NCBI RefSeq assembly: GCF_017255295.1
Contig: NZ_JAFKDE010000010.1
Span: forward strand, 1 to 64,000
Direction: 5' to 3'
From: Nitratireductor aquimarinus
GTDB taxonomy: Bacteria; Pseudomonadota; Alphaproteobacteria; Rhizobiales; Rhizobiaceae
DNA length: 64,000 nucleotides
Position numbers and translations under genes: made by a program. Positions 60,900-64,000 of this stretch are shown in pieces. Every line of letters starts with the position of its first letter. Within the stretch, counting starts at the first letter, position 1. The notes beneath the pieces are model-generated. The model ran no database searches. It was not told the DNA's origin and was given only the letters and a program-made list of their open reading frames with translations.

Positions 60900-61342
60900 T
60901 CGGTTTGGCCGTCTGCATGGCCTCTCTAGCGGGTGGAGCCAGAGCAAGCGAGCAGGTCTATGCCGTCAGGCAGAACCACAGTGGTTTCGCCCTGCCGGGG
61001 GTCGTCTCACCCAATGGATATGACGAAGTTCGCGCGGCCGACGGCACGACGTGTCACTCATCGATATCCAGTGGCGGAAGCTATTTCGATACGGGCGTCA
61101 TCAGCGATTCCCTGAACTCGCCCGACAAATCGCTGTCGGCTTATGGCCGGTTGGTCATTCCCCTGGGCGAACGGCCGAAGCGTCTCAATTGCGACCGGCT
61201 CTATCAACTCGAACTGCGGCGATTGCAGCTTGAGGTCAAGCTTCTGGAACAGGGGCTTGATCCGCGGATGATCGGTCACCAGCCCGCAGACCGGGCAGAC
61301 TGGTCGGAAAGCGGGGGCTGGACCGATGCCGGGCAAAGATGA
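60869..61342 (+). CDS. Secreted protein of unknown family, cassette copy 2 (gene C2)
   Basis: A 157-residue paralogue of C1. Shared segments include GFALPGVVSPNGYDEVRAAD, GTTCHSS, SAYGRLVIPLGERPKRLNCD and RLYQLELRRLQLEVKLLEQG. The signal peptide is VIGLAVCMASLAGGARA. As in copy 1 its ATG lies inside the B gene (31-base overlap in another frame). It lies 146 bases before mttB on the same strand. Family not recognised. Confidence 0.7.
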   Translation: MRKVHCTPAVIGLAVCMASLAGGARASEQVYAVRQNHSGFALPGVVSPNGYDEVRAADGTTCHSSISSGGSYFDTGVISDSLNSPDKSLSAYGRLVIPLGERPKRLNCDRLYQLELRRLQLEVKLLEQGLDPRMIGHQPADRADWSESGGWTDAGQR

Positions 61343-61488
61343 TGCGCCCTGACGTCCACAAGCCATGCCCTGCGACCGGCAGACCAGTTGCGACACCGCG
61401 TGCCGCTTGCGGAATGGAAGTCCATGCTGCAAACGCTAGGCTTGTGTTAGCACGATTGCTTGAGGACCCCTGACAGGGAGCTTGTGGG

Positions 61489-63072
61489 ATGACGGTGATG
61501 GCTGGAGACGACGAAGCACAGGATCGGCCACGTCGTGGACGGGCAGGGCGTGGCGAGCGCGGTGGTGCGGCGGCCCGCAGGGCGGCGAGAGCCGGTGCAG
61601 GGCCCGGGCCGCAGCTGACCTATATTCGCCGCACGCTCAGGCCCTTCGAGGTTCTGGACGAAGAAGCGCTGGCCTTGATCGAGGCCAATGCCGATACGGT
61701 TCTCGAAGAGATTGGCATCGAGTTTCGCGACGATCCCGAGGCGCTCTCCATGTGGAAGGAGGCAGGTGCGGATGTGCGTGGCGACCGGGTGCATTTCCCC
61801 AAAGGGCTCTGCCGCGCGCTCCTGAAAACCGCGCCTTCCACCTTCACCCAGCATGCACGCAATCCCGAGCGCTCGGTCGAGATTGGCGGCAACACCACCG
61901 TATTCGCGCCGGTCTATGGCCCGCCTTTCGTGCGCGATCTCGATGGCGCGCGCCGTTATGCGACGATTGAGGATTTCCGCAATTTCGTGAAGCTCGCCTA
62001 TATGGCGCCGTCCATTCATCATTCGGGCGGCACTGTCTGCGAACCGGTCGATGTGCCGGTCAACAAGCGGCATCTCGACATGGTGTTTGCGCATATGCGC
62101 TACTCCGACAAGCCCTTCATGGGCTCGGTAACAGCGCCGGATCGCGCCGAGGACACGGTGTCCATGGCCCGCATCCTGTTCGGCGAGAAGTTCGTCGATG
62201 AGAATGCGGTGGTGATCAACCTGATCAACGCCAATTCGCCCATGGTGTTTGACGAGACCATGCTGGGCGCGGCCAAGGTTTATGCGCGGGCCAATCAGGC
62301 CTGCATCGTCACGCCCTTCATTCTGGCCGGCGCCATGAGCCCGGTAACCGTGATCGGCACGCTGACGCAGGTTCTGGCCGAGGTCATGGCCGGCGCAGCC
62401 TTCACGCAGCTGGTGCGCCCCGGCGCGCCGGTTCTGTTCGGCACCTTCGCCTCGTCCATTTCCATGCAGTCGGGCGCGCCGACCTTTGGCACGCCGGAAC
62501 CCTCACTTGTTTCCTATGGCGCAGCACAGCTCGCCCGCCGGCTGGGATTGCCGTTCCGTACGGGTGGTTCGCTGACGGGGTCCAAGATCCCCGACGCGCA
62601 GGCTGCCTATGAGAGCGCGAATACGCTGAACTCGACCGTTATGTCGGGCACCAATTTCGTGCTCCACGCCGCTGGCTGGCTGGAGGGCGGGCTGGTGTCG
62701 TCCTATGAGAAATTCATGATGGACATCGACCAGCTGGGCATGCAGCAACGCTTTTGCGAACCGCTGGATGTTTCGGAAAACGGGCAGGCCATGGACGCCA
62801 TTCGCGAAGTGGGGCCGGGCAGCCATTATCTTGGATGCGCCCACACCCAGGCCAATTTCCAGACCGCTTTCTACCGCTCTTCCATCGCCGACAACAATTC
62901 CTATGAACAGTGGGCGGCGGAAGGCGAGAAAGCAGCGCATCAGCGGGCGAACCAGCTCGCCCGCAGCTGGCTGGAAGCCTATGAAGCGCCCCCGCTCGAT
63001 GCGGGCATCGAGGAGGGGCTTCTGGACTTCATCGCCCGGCGCAAGGAATCGATGCCCGACGCCTTCACCTGA
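61489..63072 (+). CDS. mttB: MttB-family methyltransferase (non-pyrrolysine)
   Basis: A 527-residue TIM-barrel methyltransferase of the trimethylamine/glycine betaine family. Visible segments include LTYIRRTLRPFEVLDEEALALI, FAPVYGPPFVRDLDGARRY, AYMAPSIHHSGGTVCEP, GSVTAPDRAEDTVSMARILF, ILAGAMSPVTVIGTLTQVLAEVMAG, SVSYGAAQLARRLG-like LVSYGAAQLARRLGLPFRTG and GPGSHYLGCAHTQANFQTAFYRS. No in-frame stop interrupts it, so it lacks pyrrolysine and belongs to the MtgB-like group, many of which use quaternary amines. Residues 13-40 form an extra Arg/Gly/Ala-rich tail. GGGAG precedes the ATG. It would methylate the corrinoid protein encoded at 57618-58316. Confidence 0.92.
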   Translation: MTVMAGDDEAQDRPRRGRAGRGERGGAAARRAARAGAGPGPQLTYIRRTLRPFEVLDEEALALIEANADTVLEEIGIEFRDDPEALSMWKEAGADVRGDRVHFPKGLCRALLKTAPSTFTQHARNPERSVEIGGNTTVFAPVYGPPFVRDLDGARRYATIEDFRNFVKLAYMAPSIHHSGGTVCEPVDVPVNKRHLDMVFAHMRYSDKPFMGSVTAPDRAEDTVSMARILFGEKFVDENAVVINLINANSPMVFDETMLGAAKVYARANQACIVTPFILAGAMSPVTVIGTLTQVLAEVMAGAAFTQLVRPGAPVLFGTFASSISMQSGAPTFGTPEPSLVSYGAAQLARRLGLPFRTGGSLTGSKIPDAQAAYESANTLNSTVMSGTNFVLHAAGWLEGGLVSSYEKFMMDIDQLGMQQRFCEPLDVSENGQAMDAIREVGPGSHYLGCAHTQANFQTAFYRSSIADNNSYEQWAAEGEKAAHQRANQLARSWLEAYEAPPLDAGIEEGLLDFIARRKESMPDAFT

Positions 63073-63091
63073 GCGCACCGGGCATCGGAAA

Positions 63092-63871
63092 TCAGCCGGC
63101 CGGGAAGGCCTTGAGCGTGCGCCCGTCGACAGTCTGGAGGACGAGTGCGCCCTCAGGCGTCATGGTGAAGAAGGTGACGTCTGCGAGAATCTCCAGGAAT
63201 TTCTGTTCCTGATTCATCAGCGCTTCCGCGCAGGCCATGCGGGTCGACGCGGCCTGGCTGATGGTCAGCCTGCCATTGTCTTCTTCCCATCCGGCCGTGT
63301 AGCGATTGCACGAGGCGTTGCCGGCGACCCGGCCATCTTCGCCGAAGGTCACCGTGACATTTGAACTGTCGATGATGCCGCCGCCATCAATGTCTTCGAC
63401 CACCCATTCGGTGCCCGTGATCTTGTCCATGCCGATAACGCCGAACGGGGCCGGGGCCTCGTAGGGCTTCATGATCAGCGTGCCCAGATCGATCTCGGTC
63501 TGGGCAATGTCGATGGTGACGGGCTCGGAGATCCAGCCGGGCTGGAGGCCATCAAGAATGCCGCCGCGCAGCTGATAGGTTCCGTCCTTGTCGAGCGTTT
63601 CCCGGTCGACCGAAAGCGCGAAGGGGATCGGCACCTGCCGGCCTTCCGTTGCAATGCGCGTCTCCGCTGCGACCGACTGCGAAGCGTCTGCATCAGCCTC
63701 GCGCAGCTCGACGATAGCGAGGGCGTCTTCCGGCAGCGCGATCCGCGCGAAATAGGTCAGCTCACCGGTGATTTTCAGCATGCTCTCCTCCTGTGCGAAG
63801 GACGGTGCGCTCCAGATCGTGGTGGACAGAAGAGCAAGGCCAAGAAGAACCGAACGGCGTTGAAAGGACAT
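63092..63871 (-). CDS. YbaY-like plus META domain secreted protein
   Basis: A 259-residue protein with a signal peptide (RRSVLLGLALLSTTIWSAPSF). An N-terminal YbaY-like beta domain (KITGELTYFARIALPEDALAIVEL ... IPFALSVDR) precedes a C-terminal META/HslJ domain (TGTEWVVEDIDGGGIIDSSNVTVTFGEDGRVAG, NASCNRYTAGWEEDNGRLTI, TRMACAEALMNQEQKFLEIL). META proteins are periplasmic or outer-membrane stress-related proteins. Convergent with mttB; not obviously part of the methyl pathway. Confidence 0.85.
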   Translation of the reverse strand: MSFQRRSVLLGLALLSTTIWSAPSFAQEESMLKITGELTYFARIALPEDALAIVELREADADASQSVAAETRIATEGRQVPIPFALSVDRETLDKDGTYQLRGGILDGLQPGWISEPVTIDIAQTEIDLGTLIMKPYEAPAPFGVIGMDKITGTEWVVEDIDGGGIIDSSNVTVTFGEDGRVAGNASCNRYTAGWEEDNGRLTISQAASTRMACAEALMNQEQKFLEILADVTFFTMTPEGALVLQTVDGRTLKAFPAG

Positions 63872-64000
63872 GGAAACCTCGAATTTGAACGTGTTGTCGA
63901 CGGGGTACTCTAGCCGACATTCCGGATGAGCAATTGTTTTGCACTGTATTGTGACGTGATTGCGTTGATAGCGGCGCGAATGCGTCCTGCTTTGCGCGCG

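Overview
This 64 kb window is high-GC chromosomal DNA from an alphaproteobacterium, most likely Hyphomicrobiales (Rhizobiales) and probably near Phyllobacteriaceae/Mesorhizobium-type organisms. The evidence is RIME-like intergenic mosaic repeats containing the AAACCGG/CCACTTTTC core, two BA14K-family proteins, DUF1127 beside a divergent LysR gene, a heterotetrameric sarcosine oxidase operon in soxBDAG order, ExoD, and a stand-alone LigD-type polymerase. The family-level placement is inference; no rRNA is present.

Layout. 1-865: right end of an IS3-family element. 0.9-10 kb: a PhyH dioxygenase divergent from an AraC regulator, two BA14K proteins, an EEP-family nuclease/phosphatase, a MacAB-like ABC exporter operon, and a PhzF protein. 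10-18 kb: tRNA-Lys(CTT), pcm, and the tamA-tamB outer-membrane assembly operon. 18-25 kb: a thiolase with a long basic N-terminal extension coupled to a FadB-type multifunctional enzyme, DUF3008, an aminotransferase, a nitroreductase and an EF-hand protein. 25-30 kb: sarcosine oxidase soxBDAG. 30-42 kb: an MscS-type channel, then a probable lipid-linked-sugar cluster (HAD-UbiA fusion, DprE1-like oxidase, EamA/SMR protein, SDR epimerase, class-III aminotransferase, and an opposing GT-C-like membrane protein). 39.3-39.9 kb is a gene-free nest of dispersed repeats. 42-50 kb: a dimethylglycine-dehydrogenase-like enzyme, DUF1194, SRPBCC, a GlxA/AraC regulator, small proteins with DUF1127, LysR and a LigD polymerase domain. 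50-63 kb: a corrinoid methyltransferase system, with a tandemly duplicated three-gene secreted-protein cassette between its corrinoid protein and its methyltransferase. A META-domain protein ends the window.

How the genes work together. The central theme is one-carbon metabolism from methylated amines. A non-pyrrolysine MttB-family methyltransferase, a corrinoid protein, a RACo-type reductive activator, a methyl-THF:corrinoid methyltransferase, MetF and MetV together could move a methyl group from a quaternary amine to THF and oxidise it. The dimethylglycine-dehydrogenase-like enzyme and sarcosine oxidase could remove the remaining two methyl groups if the substrate is glycine betaine. The substrate is inferred, not shown. 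Two uncharacterised families, DUF1638 and the so-called virulence factor family, sit in the same gene group.

Best candidates for undescribed biology: (i) the corrinoid system in an apparently aerobic host, with arginine-rich tails on three of its components; (ii) the duplicated pilin-like / chaperone-like / unknown secreted cassette at 58.6-61.3 kb; (iii) the DprE1/UbiA/GT-C set, which may make and use a polyprenyl-phosphate pentose.
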